Shown here: positions 50,490-59,438 of the stretch, one piece after another
Position numbering within the stretch: the stretch's first letter is position 1
Layout: each line of letters opens with the position of its first letter
NCBI RefSeq assembly: GCF_003390375.1
Contig: NZ_QUOT01000001.1
Span: 3,162,001-3,226,000 of the forward strand
DNA: 64,000 nucleotides
Reading direction: 5' to 3'
Source: Thalassotalea euphylliae
Lineage (GTDB): Bacteria > Pseudomonadota > Gammaproteobacteria > Enterobacterales > Alteromonadaceae
Translations under genes and position numbers: made by a program
Notes under the pieces: model-generated
Told to the model about the DNA's origin: nothing
Databases searched by the model: none
The model's input: the letters and a program-made list of their open reading frames with translations, nothing else

Positions 50490-52271
50490 GTGGCTGAATA
50501 TCAAGTACCGTTAAAAGACATGAGTTTTATTTTGTATGATGTGTTAAAAGCGGATCAGCTTTGGCAATCATTGCCAGCGCTTGCTGAAACCGTAGACCGC
50601 GATACTGCGGACGCCATCTTACAAGAGTGTGCAAAAATTGCTGAGCAAGAAGTTGCACCTTTACTTCGTGTTGGTGACGAAGAAGGCGTTAGCTTTGACA
50701 GTGGTAAAGTGACCACTGCAACTGGCTACAAAGAAGCATTTCAAACTTACGTTGAAGGTGGTTGGACAGCACTAGGCGGCGACCCAGCATACGGTGGTAT
50801 GGGCATGCCGAAAATGATAACTGGCCTTCATGAAGAAATGTTGTGTTCAGGTGATATCTCTTTCTCTTTGTACCCAACATTAACTGCTGGTGCGGCGTTG
50901 TCATTAGCCAAGCACGGTAGCGAAGAATTAAAAGAAAAATACCTAACAAGAATGTACGCCGGTGATTGGACTGGTTCTATGTGTTTAACTGAAGCACATT
51001 CTGGTACTGACTTAGGTATGATTCGCACCAAAGCGATCCCGCAAGAAGATGGTAGCTACCGCATCACAGGTAACAAAATCTTTATCACTGCTGGTGAGCA
51101 TGACTTAGCAGAAAACATTGTGCATTTAGTACTAGCTAAATTACCAGACGCGCCAGCTGGCCCACGTGGTATTTCGTTATTCCTAGTACCAAAAATTAAT
51201 GTTAACGACGATGGCAGCTTAGCTGAGCCAAACGGCGTTAGCTGTGGCTCAATTGAGCACAAAATGGGTATTCACGGTTCGGCGACCTGTGTGATGAACT
51301 TTGACGACGCACAGGGCTTTTTAGTTGGTGAAATCAACAAGGGCTTGGCATGTATGTTCACTATGATGAACTACGAGCGTATTGGCGTTGGTATTCAAGG
51401 TATGGCCGCTGCTGAGCGTAGTTACCAAAATGCTGTTGAATACGCAAAAGAGCGATTACAAGGCCGTGCATTAACTGGTGCAAAATCACCAGAGCAACCA
51501 GCTGATTCAATTATGGTTCACGGCGACGTTCGCCGCATGTTATTGAACATGAAAGCATTAACTGAAGGTTCCCGTGCACTTGCTTCATACATTTCAATGA
51601 AGCTTGATATTTCTGCCTACGGTGAAGGTGAGACACAAAAGACAAGTGAGTCTTTAGTTGCTTTATTAACACCAATTGCTAAAGCCTTCTTTACTGACTT
51701 AGGTTTAGAATCAACGGTTACAGGTCAACAAGTATTCGGTGGTCATGGTTTCATTCGTGAATGGGGTCAAGAGCAGCTAGTTCGTGATACGCGAATTACA
51801 CAGATTTATGAAGGTACTAACGGTGTTCAAGCAATGGACTTGTTAGCGCGTAAAGTCGTAGCTTCTAAAGGTACACTGTTTCAACCATTTGCTGAAGAAG
51901 TAAAAGCGTTTGTTGCTGAAAATTCACAAGCTGAACTGCAAGAGTTCGTTGCACCACTAGCTGAAGCATTGGGTGACTTAGAGTCGTTAACTGCACACCT
52001 TATCGAACAAAGCCAAAACGATGTTAATATCTTAGGTACGGCAGCAAATGATTACTTGCACGTATTTGGTTACACCGCAATGGCCTACACTTGGGCATTG
52101 CAAGCTAAAGCGGCATTAGCAAAAGTAGACAGTGGTGATGACTTCTACCAAAGCAAGATCAAAACAGCACGCTACTTCTTCGCTCGCTTGTTACCGCGTC
52201 GTTTGTCATTGATCGAAACCGCTCGTCAATCTAGCGAAGTGTTATTCGATATTGAAGACGAATTATTCTAA
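50490..52271 (+). CDS. Acyl-CoA dehydrogenase with C-terminal extension (DmdC/long-form family)
   Basis: 593-residue flavoprotein oxidising an acyl-CoA to the enoyl-CoA. N-terminal helical domain, FAD/substrate region (MCLTEAHSGTDLGMIRTKA), NYERIGVGIQGMAAAERSYQ and catalytic Glu in IYEGTNGVQAMDL (near residue 443), then the C-terminal Acyl-CoA_dh_C extension. This long form includes the 3-methylmercaptopropionyl-CoA dehydrogenase DmdC as well as fatty-acyl enzymes, and the substrate cannot be fixed. The PsrA-like operator favours fatty-acid degradation. Confidence 0.92.
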   Translation: MAEYQVPLKDMSFILYDVLKADQLWQSLPALAETVDRDTADAILQECAKIAEQEVAPLLRVGDEEGVSFDSGKVTTATGYKEAFQTYVEGGWTALGGDPAYGGMGMPKMITGLHEEMLCSGDISFSLYPTLTAGAALSLAKHGSEELKEKYLTRMYAGDWTGSMCLTEAHSGTDLGMIRTKAIPQEDGSYRITGNKIFITAGEHDLAENIVHLVLAKLPDAPAGPRGISLFLVPKINVNDDGSLAEPNGVSCGSIEHKMGIHGSATCVMNFDDAQGFLVGEINKGLACMFTMMNYERIGVGIQGMAAAERSYQNAVEYAKERLQGRALTGAKSPEQPADSIMVHGDVRRMLLNMKALTEGSRALASYISMKLDISAYGEGETQKTSESLVALLTPIAKAFFTDLGLESTVTGQQVFGGHGFIREWGQEQLVRDTRITQIYEGTNGVQAMDLLARKVVASKGTLFQPFAEEVKAFVAENSQAELQEFVAPLAEALGDLESLTAHLIEQSQNDVNILGTAANDYLHVFGYTAMAYTWALQAKAALAKVDSGDDFYQSKIKTARYFFARLLPRRLSLIETARQSSEVLFDIEDELF

Positions 52272-52300
52272 TCATATTGATTGAGTAATGAATACCAGAG

Positions 52301-52330
52301 AAAAAGGAGCACTGCGGTGCTCCTTTTTTA
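52301..52330 (+). terminator. Terminator after the acyl-CoA dehydrogenase
   Basis: AAAAGGAGCAC/GTGCTCCTTTT stem with TGCG loop and a T6 run. Confidence 0.93.
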
Positions 52331-52510
52331 TATCCTTAATTGGCAAAAGTGCTAGCCAAGTTACTTGGTATTAATTCCTGCTCAGTCAGTTCTTGCTCGG
52401 TTAACCATCGCTAAGTTAGCTACCTTTGTTTAAATTGAGACGTAGCGATTGCTAATTATCAGTTATGCAGTAGGCTAATAGTTAGTCTCAGTGATAACGG
52501 CACGATAATC

Positions 52511-53089
52511 ATGCAGCTTCTCGGTTCTTCTACTTCTCCTTACGTCCGCCGAATTCGCGCACTTTGCTTGCAGTATGGGCTTGAATGCCAGCTTGATAGT
52601 ATTGATATTTTTTCTCCTGAAGGGCGTGAACAACTCAAAGAAAAGAATCCGGTACTTAAAGTTCCTGCACTTATAGACGACGAGCAAACTATTTACGACT
52701 CACGTGTAATTGCCCGCTATATTATGAATAAGGCTGGAACTCGCGCTTTCTCTTGGTCACAAGAAAATTTACTCACCTTAGTTGATGCCGCCAATGACTC
52801 ATTGGTGACGCAGCTGATTTCAATACGCTCTGGCATCGATATCAACGCTGATAATATGTTCTATGGAATTCAGCGCGAACGAATAGCCGATATTTATCAA
52901 GTACTGGATCAAGAAGTGCTAAACGGTGCATTTGATCACAGTCACTACCCAACCATTTGCCTCTATTGTTTGCTGGATTGGGCAGAGTTTAGAGAGCTAA
53001 AAACGTACCGGGACTACCCTGGGTTAAGCGCATTTGTGGCTAAATATCAGAGTAGCCAATTTTTTATTGATACAGACCCTCGCAATTAG
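52511..53089 (+). CDS. Glutathione S-transferase family protein
   Basis: 192 residues, N-terminal thioredoxin-like domain (MQLLGSSTSPYVRRIRALCL, then KNPVLKVPALIDDEQTIYDSRVIARYI) and helical C-domain. Single gene unit; substrate unknown. It resembles the YibF-like subgroup. Confidence 0.88.
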   Translation: MQLLGSSTSPYVRRIRALCLQYGLECQLDSIDIFSPEGREQLKEKNPVLKVPALIDDEQTIYDSRVIARYIMNKAGTRAFSWSQENLLTLVDAANDSLVTQLISIRSGIDINADNMFYGIQRERIADIYQVLDQEVLNGAFDHSHYPTICLYCLLDWAEFRELKTYRDYPGLSAFVAKYQSSQFFIDTDPRN

Positions 53090-53321
53090 CAAAGCGAATC
53101 TTAGCTTGTGCAAGAAGATAACTGTATGAATTTAAGATATTAATGTATTAGTATTGCTAGCGGCTGGACTAGCTATTTGTTATCAAAAGTAATGATGCCA
53201 AAGCCAAACGGGTTTGTCTTGCGTGCGAATGCTGAGCTAATAAATTGAATTAATTTTGAACGAAAAAGTCTTTTAGCGAACTCATATTATAAAAATAGAA
53301 GGATTTACCTAAGGTAGTGTA

Positions 53322-54347
53322 ATGGCCGATACTGATTTACAAACCATTTTGGTGGTTGATGATAATCCTGACAATATTGATGTCTTGAGCGGTATTCTAA
53401 GACCTCAATATAAGGTCAAAGCGTCAGTATCAGGCAAGCTAGCGTTAAGAATTGCAGGCGGCAAGCAAAAGCCCGATCTGATTTTGCTCGATATTATGAT
53501 GCCTGAAATGGACGGCTATCAAGTCTGTGAACAATTGAAAGCCAATCCTATTACACGCGATATTCCAGTGATATTCGTGACTGCCAAAAGTGAAGCTGAA
53601 GACGAGCGTAGAGGTTTTGAATTAGGCGCTGTTGATTACATTACTAAGCCAGTGAGCATGCCAATTGTGCTGGCGCGAATTCGCACTCATTTGGCTCTTT
53701 ATGATCAGCAGCGGGAATTAGCTGCGAAAGTAAAGCAGCGAACTGAGGAAATAGAGGAAACACGCCATGAAATCATCAAACGTTTAGGGCGTGCCGCGGA
53801 GTATAAAGACAATGAAACTGGCATGCATGTTATTCGCATGAGCTATTATGCACGTTTCTTAGCAGAGCGAATTGGCGCCGCGCCCGAATGGGTAGAGCTA
53901 TTGTTTTATGCCGCACCTATGCATGATATTGGCAAAATCGGCATTCCTGATCATGTGTTGCTCAAAGAAGGTCGGCTAAATGAAGATGAGTGGCGAATTA
54001 TGCAAAAGCACGTTGAATACGGTGCCGACATTTTAGGAAACCATGATTCAGAGCTACTCTCGCTAGCTCGGGAAGTCGCTTTAACCCACCATGAAAAATG
54101 GGATGGTAGTGGTTACCCTAACGGTTTGAAGGGGGAGGAAATACCGTTAAGTGGTCGTATTGTTGCTATTGCTGATGTCTTTGACGCCCTGACTTCAACA
54201 CGTCCATATAAAAAAGCGTGGTCAGACGAAGAGGTTATTACTTTTTTGAATGAACAAGCAGGTAAACATTTTGATCCAGCGCTTGTGCCAGAGTTTTTGG
54301 CTTGTATGCCTCAGGTACTTAAGATCAAGGCACAGTTTTCAGATTAG
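53322..54347 (+). CDS. Response regulator with HD-GYP cyclic-di-GMP phosphodiesterase domain (RpfG type)
   Basis: 341 residues: receiver (about 8-125; phospho-Asp in LILLDIMMPEMDG, Lys in YITKP), coiled-coil linker (about 128-155) and HD-GYP domain (about 158-335) with MHDIGKIGIPD, MQKHVEYG, HHEKWDGSGYPNGLKGEEIP. The HD and GYP residues are intact, so it should hydrolyse cyclic di-GMP, opposing the GGDEF protein at 41.5 kb. No paired kinase directly adjoins. Confidence 0.94.
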   Translation: MADTDLQTILVVDDNPDNIDVLSGILRPQYKVKASVSGKLALRIAGGKQKPDLILLDIMMPEMDGYQVCEQLKANPITRDIPVIFVTAKSEAEDERRGFELGAVDYITKPVSMPIVLARIRTHLALYDQQRELAAKVKQRTEEIEETRHEIIKRLGRAAEYKDNETGMHVIRMSYYARFLAERIGAAPEWVELLFYAAPMHDIGKIGIPDHVLLKEGRLNEDEWRIMQKHVEYGADILGNHDSELLSLAREVALTHHEKWDGSGYPNGLKGEEIPLSGRIVAIADVFDALTSTRPYKKAWSDEEVITFLNEQAGKHFDPALVPEFLACMPQVLKIKAQFSD

Positions 54348-54459
54348 TAAAAGTGATTTCAGTTAACTGTGAAAAAGTTAGCGTTAATGATTAGACCCCC
54401 AGCTTCTTTCACTTTTTAAGTCGTTCACTTTAAGCTTCATTTAGCAACTGACAATATAT

Positions 54460-55227
54460 TTAGAAGGAATAACTCGCGCCGATAAGTGCCATATGCGCAA
54501 GTGCGTCGGCATCCAATGTTGAAAGCTTTGTATCTTCAGCAACTGATGTCGTGGTAATTGCGCCTACAATTGACCAATTTGGTGTGAGTTGATAGTTACC
54601 GATAATGCCAAAAGTTGCACTGGTAATGTCAGTGCCGATAAGGTTTTGTGTTTCAAACAAGTTGGGAACGGGGGCGTAGTATGACGTGGCAACGGTTGTA
54701 TCTAGTTGCTCAATTTTGGCTGATAAAGCAATGTTGAGTGCTTGGTAGGAAGCGACCACATAGCTTGTTTGCAAATAGGCATTGTCTTTTGCCAGTTCAG
54801 CTGTTTGTGGTGCTAAGGCAAGTGGCTGAGTAGAAAACTGCATCAGTGAATATTGCGTAATTGCAGGCGATAAAAATTGTGCATCAGTGGCGATATTGGG
54901 TTCACTCTCAACACTTCCTTTATTATTTGTTACGGCTTGGAGTGCTTGTGCTGCGTATATTTCGTTGTGCTGTAGCCAACTTACTTCAGTATTGAATGTG
55001 CGCTGTGACTTTGGTGTATCTTGAATGGTTTGTTGTGCAGAGGTTTCAGGCGAACCACTATCAATAAATGAAGGCTCAACAAATAAACTAACACTTGATG
55101 AATTAGGAGCACTTTGTTGAGTAACTAAACCCTGATGAGTTTGTTGGCTATGCTCGAACGCCATTGCTTTGTAGACAATGGTGCAATAACACATCAATAG
55201 TGCCGCAATAAACAAATGCTTAACCAT
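54460..55227 (-). CDS. Exported protein with outer-membrane-type C-terminus
   Basis: 255 residues from ATG 55227 (AAGGGG six bases upstream). Signal peptide at about 1-22, a Gln/Ser/Thr-rich, poorly conserved middle, and a C-terminal stretch (SATFGIIGNYQLTPNWSIVG ... ALIGASYSF) typical of the last strands of MipA/OmpV-like beta-barrels ending in Phe. The middle lacks the strand pattern of a full barrel, so it may be a degenerate or hybrid MipA-like protein. Confidence 0.6.
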   Translation of the reverse strand: MVKHLFIAALLMCYCTIVYKAMAFEHSQQTHQGLVTQQSAPNSSSVSLFVEPSFIDSGSPETSAQQTIQDTPKSQRTFNTEVSWLQHNEIYAAQALQAVTNNKGSVESEPNIATDAQFLSPAITQYSLMQFSTQPLALAPQTAELAKDNAYLQTSYVVASYQALNIALSAKIEQLDTTVATSYYAPVPNLFETQNLIGTDITSATFGIIGNYQLTPNWSIVGAITTTSVAEDTKLSTLDADALAHMALIGASYSF

Positions 55228-55686
55228 GAAATCCCCTTGGTACTTCAACTGCCGAACGTGGGTAATCTAAAGTAGAAAACCAATATGTTTGGTAACTTTT
55301 TTGCGATAATTTTTCAGCGGTATTTTATTGCGTTAGCTTAGGCTGCTTAGCTTAAGTAACTTATGTTGGGCAACTACTCACCTTCTAACTCATCACTTTT
55401 CAACTAATGCCATTTCAGCTCGCGACTCACCAATATGTGTAAGGTAAGTCAAAGTTGAATGCTGAGCGGGCAGGTGCCGCTGATTTATCGTTATTATGGT
55501 TATATAAACGAGTATAGTTGCTATTTTGGAGTGCGGGAGCACATTTTAAGCAATGCTTTTTACTTGTTTGATAAAAAAGAAAATCTTTTGGTATATGAGG
55601 CAATTTACTGATTCTGTGTCACAATATCGTCTAATTGAATGAGCAATATTGTGTTACGTTCAACAGTGTTAATGAAAGGAGGATAT
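55228..55686. other. Divergent intergenic region
   Basis: About 450 bases between the exported protein gene and the hydrolase gene; no gene recognised. A ribosome site AGGAGG at 55677-55682 belongs to the next gene. Confidence 0.45.
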
Positions 55687-57006
55687 GTGCGGAATTTACT
55701 AGGGCTAGCCTTGTTGTTTACAATAACAGCTTGCAGCCATACTGCCACGCAGCCTGAACAACAAGCGGCAGCGAATCAAAAAACTAAGGTTTGTGACCTA
55801 CCTTATACCAAGTTCCAATCAACGGTGACGGGGTACTGCCAAGAAGCCGCAGCAGAACTGCCAAAAACGATTCCCAGTGAAACCTTATCACTTGAATTTC
55901 GTCCCGTTGAACAAATCCCTGAAGTCTTTTGGTTTAATCAAAAATTAGCCTACACGCTAAATCAGCAGCCTAACTCAGCACCTTTAGCATTTGTGATTGC
56001 TGGCACTGGCGCGGCTCATGACAGCCCAAAAATGAAGACACTGCAAAAAACACTGTTTAGTCAGGGTTACCATGTTGTTTCATTGTCGTCACCAACTTAT
56101 CCAAACTACATCATTAATGCGACAACTCGTGACGATATGGTGGGCGATTTAGCCAAAGACGCTAAGTCGTTATATGCCAAAATGTCAGCAATTTATGAGC
56201 AACTGCAATCGAGTCACAACGTTAACGCGACGAGTTTTTCGTTAACGGGTTACAGTTTGGGCGGGGCACACTCTGCTTTTATTTCTCAGTTAGATGAAGA
56301 GGCTAAAGCCTTTAACTTTGAAAAGGTCGTACTCATTAACCCGCCAGTTAGTTTGTACAATTCGGTGCAAATATTAGATAGCTATTTGGACTTAGAGTAC
56401 AACCGTCCTGCGGCGGTCGCCATGGTTGACCGCATCTTCGATCGCTTAGCAGAGCAATATGCATTGCAAGAGTCGTCTGAGCTTTCACAAGAAAGCATTT
56501 ATTCGCTATTTGCTGGTGCCAATATGAGTGAAGAAGAGCTGAAGTTACTTATTGGCGCATCGTTTCGCATGTCGTCAGCAGATATGATGTTTGCGATTGA
56601 TGCAACCTATAATATTGGTGCATTAATCTATAAAAATCATAATATCAGCAAATTTGAAAGTATCACTCATTCAATGCATCGTGCTGACGACATTACTTTT
56701 ACCCGATACTTTGATCGCCATATGTTGCCTTGGACACAGAAGTTAGAGCCAAACGTTACTCGTGACGACATGATTGAGCGCTTGAGTTTAGTGGCAATTG
56801 AGGACTACTTAAAATCGGCGGAAAAAGTCACTGTAGTCACAAACCAAGACGATATCATTCTAGCCGAAGGTGAAGTGGACTATTTACAAGAGGTTTTTGG
56901 ATCTCGCGCACAAATTTTTGAACGTGGTGGTCATTGCGGCAATATGGATCGTCACAGCTTTGTTGAATACATGCGTGGTCAATTTGTTGGAGCTAGCACC
57001 CTATGA
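55687..57006 (+). CDS. Alpha/beta-hydrolase lipoprotein
   Basis: 439 residues from GTG 55687, chosen because AGGAGG lies just upstream (4 bases) and gives a normal lipoprotein signal (RNLLGLALLFTITACS, lipobox ITAC). ATGs at 55672 and 55639 are alternatives. The hydrolase core has the oxyanion strand LAFVIAGTGAAHDSP and nucleophile elbow GYSLGGA (Ser near residue 192), with a His in RGGHCGNMDRHSF near the C-terminus as likely catalytic base. It overlaps mlaA by four bases; the pairing suggests a job in outer-membrane lipid handling, but no substrate is known. Confidence 0.82.
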   Translation: MRNLLGLALLFTITACSHTATQPEQQAAANQKTKVCDLPYTKFQSTVTGYCQEAAAELPKTIPSETLSLEFRPVEQIPEVFWFNQKLAYTLNQQPNSAPLAFVIAGTGAAHDSPKMKTLQKTLFSQGYHVVSLSSPTYPNYIINATTRDDMVGDLAKDAKSLYAKMSAIYEQLQSSHNVNATSFSLTGYSLGGAHSAFISQLDEEAKAFNFEKVVLINPPVSLYNSVQILDSYLDLEYNRPAAVAMVDRIFDRLAEQYALQESSELSQESIYSLFAGANMSEEELKLLIGASFRMSSADMMFAIDATYNIGALIYKNHNISKFESITHSMHRADDITFTRYFDRHMLPWTQKLEPNVTRDDMIERLSLVAIEDYLKSAEKVTVVTNQDDIILAEGEVDYLQEVFGSRAQIFERGGHCGNMDRHSFVEYMRGQFVGASTL

Positions 57007-57758
57007 AGCTTAAAACACTAAACTTTCAGCATATTGCGTTGGCACTCATCACCCTGTTGCTATCAGCTTGCTCAGCAAAGCCTCAACTGGCCGAAAATAC
57101 TGAACCGCCGCGTGTAAAAATCGCTGACGACATCAAGCAACATTCGTTATTTGAGCGTTATGCCGATCCATTTGAAGGGTTTAACCGTCGTATGTATTAC
57201 TTTAATGCCAAAGCGGATGAATACGTGCTGCTGCCTATTGTTTCTGGATACAAAACGATTACGCCAGATCCTGTTGAAAAAGGTGTCAGTAACTTTTTCA
57301 GTAATTTAGGCGAGTTACCAACGCTGGCTAACGCTCTGTTGCAATTGAAATTTGATGTGGCTGCTACATCTTTTGCTCGGTTTGCGCTCAATTCAACCAT
57401 TGGGCTGGTTGGCTTATTTGATGTGGCTTCACCAATAGGCTTAAAAGAGCAAAATGAAGACTTTGGCCAAACCCTTGGTTACTGGGGCGTAGGCTCTGGA
57501 CCATACTTGGTTTTACCTTTACTTGGGCCGTCGTCAATGAGGGATGCTACTGGGCTAGCTGTTGACACGCTTGGCTATCGAGAGCTAGTTAAAGAGTTAG
57601 ATTTAACCAGTGAAGAGGAACTATTTTTGGATGCACTGCGCAGTGTTAACGGGCGTGCTAATGTACCATTCAAGTATTACCAAACAGGCTCTGCATTTGA
57701 ATATGAGCGAATTAAGCTACTTTATATGAAATTTAGAGAGATACAAATAAAGCGTTAA
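57003..57758 (+). CDS. mlaA: MlaA (VacJ) outer-membrane lipid-asymmetry lipoprotein
   Basis: Removes misplaced phospholipids from the outer leaflet and passes them to MlaC. 251 residues with lipobox LLSACS, then the family core YADPFEGFNRRMYYFN, LPTLANALLQ, GFxD-type EDFGQTLGYWGVGSGPYLVLPLLGPSSMRD (given here as family landmarks in separate pieces: EDFGQTLGYWGVGSG, PYLVLPLLGPSSMRD). The start overlaps the hydrolase stop (ATGA). Confidence 0.94.
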   Translation: MKLKTLNFQHIALALITLLLSACSAKPQLAENTEPPRVKIADDIKQHSLFERYADPFEGFNRRMYYFNAKADEYVLLPIVSGYKTITPDPVEKGVSNFFSNLGELPTLANALLQLKFDVAATSFARFALNSTIGLVGLFDVASPIGLKEQNEDFGQTLGYWGVGSGPYLVLPLLGPSSMRDATGLAVDTLGYRELVKELDLTSEEELFLDALRSVNGRANVPFKYYQTGSAFEYERIKLLYMKFREIQIKR

Positions 57759-57990
57759 TTTAGCCAGAAAACTAGCGCTTTATTTCAGGGCGAGCTGTTA
57801 AGCTTTGTGTTGCAGCTCGCTTGATATTACTTTCAGCTCTCGCTACCCCAAGAGTTCCCTTCTCAGCTAACTTGATGTGACTTACTCGCGAGCTAGGCTA
57901 GCAATATTGTGCACTGCCGATTAAACATTCACCTAAATCCATGTATACTTGCGCCCCTTGCATTTTGTTAGATCAGATTGGGGCAATCAC

Positions 57991-58743
57991 TTGTTAGCAG
58001 TAGTACGAATTATTATCTTAGCAATCACGTTAATGGCGATTTCTATTTATGCCTGCATATTTAGTTTGTTACGACCATTTCACCGTAATAATGTTTGTCA
58101 TGCGGCACAACTCCTTGGCAAGTTGTCAAAAGTTATCGGCTTAGATGTCGAAGTAAGGCTACCTTATGATGTCAGCAAGCATGAGCCCGTTGTCTATGTC
58201 TGTAATCACCAAAATACTTACGACATTTATACATTAAGCGGTGCGGTTCAGCCTAATACTGTGAGTATTGGTAAAAAAAGCCTGAAATGGATACCGTTTT
58301 TTGGTCAGATGTACTGGCTAACTGGCAATATCCTAATCGACCGTAAAAATACGGGCAAAGCAATCAATACCATTGCTTCAAGTGCCGATAAAATGAAAGA
58401 GAAGGGCTTGTCTGTATGGCTGTTTCCCGAAGGTACACGTAGCTACGGGCGCGGTTTATTGCCGTTTAAAACAGGCGCTTTTCGCACCGCATTACAAGCT
58501 GATGCGCCAATCGTGCCAATCTGCGCTAGTAATACCCACGGTGTGGTAAAGCTTAACCGTTGGAATAATGGCAAAATGATTATTGAATTTATGCCACCTG
58601 TGCACTTCACAGAAGAAGATAAAACAAATATTCGCGCTATGGCTGATCGCGTAAGAACGTCTATGCTGGAAAGAATCCAAGCATTAAGTTTAGAAGCGGG
58701 CACAGAATTACCGTCGAACAACGTAAAGAGTAAAGGTAAATAA
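57991..58743 (+). CDS. plsC: 1-acyl-sn-glycerol-3-phosphate acyltransferase
   Basis: Acylates lysophosphatidic acid to phosphatidic acid at the inner membrane. 250 residues: N-terminal membrane helix (LLAVVRIIILAITLMAISIY), motif NHQNTYD (HX4D catalytic), FPEGTRSYGRG and VPIC. TTG 57991 is the likely start (GGGG seven bases before); a TTG at 57949 would prepend 14 poor residues. Followed by rraB after one base. Confidence 0.93.
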   Translation: MLAVVRIIILAITLMAISIYACIFSLLRPFHRNNVCHAAQLLGKLSKVIGLDVEVRLPYDVSKHEPVVYVCNHQNTYDIYTLSGAVQPNTVSIGKKSLKWIPFFGQMYWLTGNILIDRKNTGKAINTIASSADKMKEKGLSVWLFPEGTRSYGRGLLPFKTGAFRTALQADAPIVPICASNTHGVVKLNRWNNGKMIIEFMPPVHFTEEDKTNIRAMADRVRTSMLERIQALSLEAGTELPSNNVKSKGK

Positions 58744-58744
58744 G

Positions 58745-59095
58745 ATGACAAATGAAGAGCTAAGCCATTGGACCGAGTACACAGAGTCTTTGGTGAATGA
58801 ACTACTCGAAGATGGTAGTAACGATGAGGTATATCACACCATAGAGCATCATTTCTCGTCTGCTGACTTTAATCTATTGGAAAAAGCAGCTATTGCCGCG
58901 TTTAAGATGGGGCTAGAAGTAGAAGAGCCAGAAGAAGCAGAATTAGAAACAGGTGAAAAAGTATTTGCCTTTGACATAATTACCGAGCAATACTTAGACA
59001 GTGAACTAATTTTAGACGAAACCCAAAAGATGGTGCAATTAGCTCAGCAGTGTAATGTTGACTATGACGGCTGGGGCACCTATTTTGAAGAATAG
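58745..59095 (+). CDS. rraB: Regulator of ribonuclease E activity B
   Basis: Binds and inhibits RNase E, adjusting mRNA turnover. 116 residues, strongly acidic, with the RraB pattern (DEVYHTIEHHFSSADFNLLE, AAFKMGLEVEEPEEAELETG, YDGWGTYFE). Starts one base after plsC, so they are cotranscribed. Confidence 0.9.
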   Translation: MTNEELSHWTEYTESLVNELLEDGSNDEVYHTIEHHFSSADFNLLEKAAIAAFKMGLEVEEPEEAELETGEKVFAFDIITEQYLDSELILDETQKMVQLAQQCNVDYDGWGTYFEE

Positions 59096-59144
59096 TTAGC
59101 GAATAGGCTAACGCGAATATACAGCTGATTTTAGGAGAGTACCG

Positions 59145-59303
59145 ATGGAGTGGTTTAGTCAGTTATTACAACCAGAAGTTTTATCATTGTTAATTCCCAT
59201 CGTCGCAATTGTTGGTGCGTTTGCTGTAGCAGCGCTTAACGCACACCATAAACATCAAGAGCGCATTGAGAAGATTAAGCAAGGATTTAACCCGGAAAAG
59301 TAA
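59145..59303 (+). CDS. 52-residue single-pass membrane protein
   Basis: Too short for ordinary gene finding. ATG 59145 with AGGAG at 59133-59137. One hydrophobic helix (about residues 11-31, EVLSLLIPIVAIVGAFAVAA) and a charged tail (HHKHQERIEKIKQGFNPEK). The TM plus His/Lys-rich amphipathic tail recalls PspB-like small proteins. It follows rraB by 49 bases and is closed by a terminator, so it is the last gene of plsC-rraB. Function unknown. Confidence 0.75.
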   Translation: MEWFSQLLQPEVLSLLIPIVAIVGAFAVAALNAHHKHQERIEKIKQGFNPEK

Positions 59304-59349
59304 ATCTCAAAACACTGCAATATCAATCCCCCCAATTTGGGACATATGC

Positions 59350-59386
59350 AAAAAAGAGCGAAGTTCATTTAAAACTTGGCTCTTTT
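59350..59386 (+). terminator. Terminator after the small membrane protein
   Basis: AAGAGC...GCTCTT outer stem with inner AAGTT/AACTT pairing, then TTTTTT. Confidence 0.88.
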
Positions 59387-59438
59387 TTGTATTTATCGCT
59401 AGCTATTTTCCATCCGTATTAACAGGCCCTAATAAACA

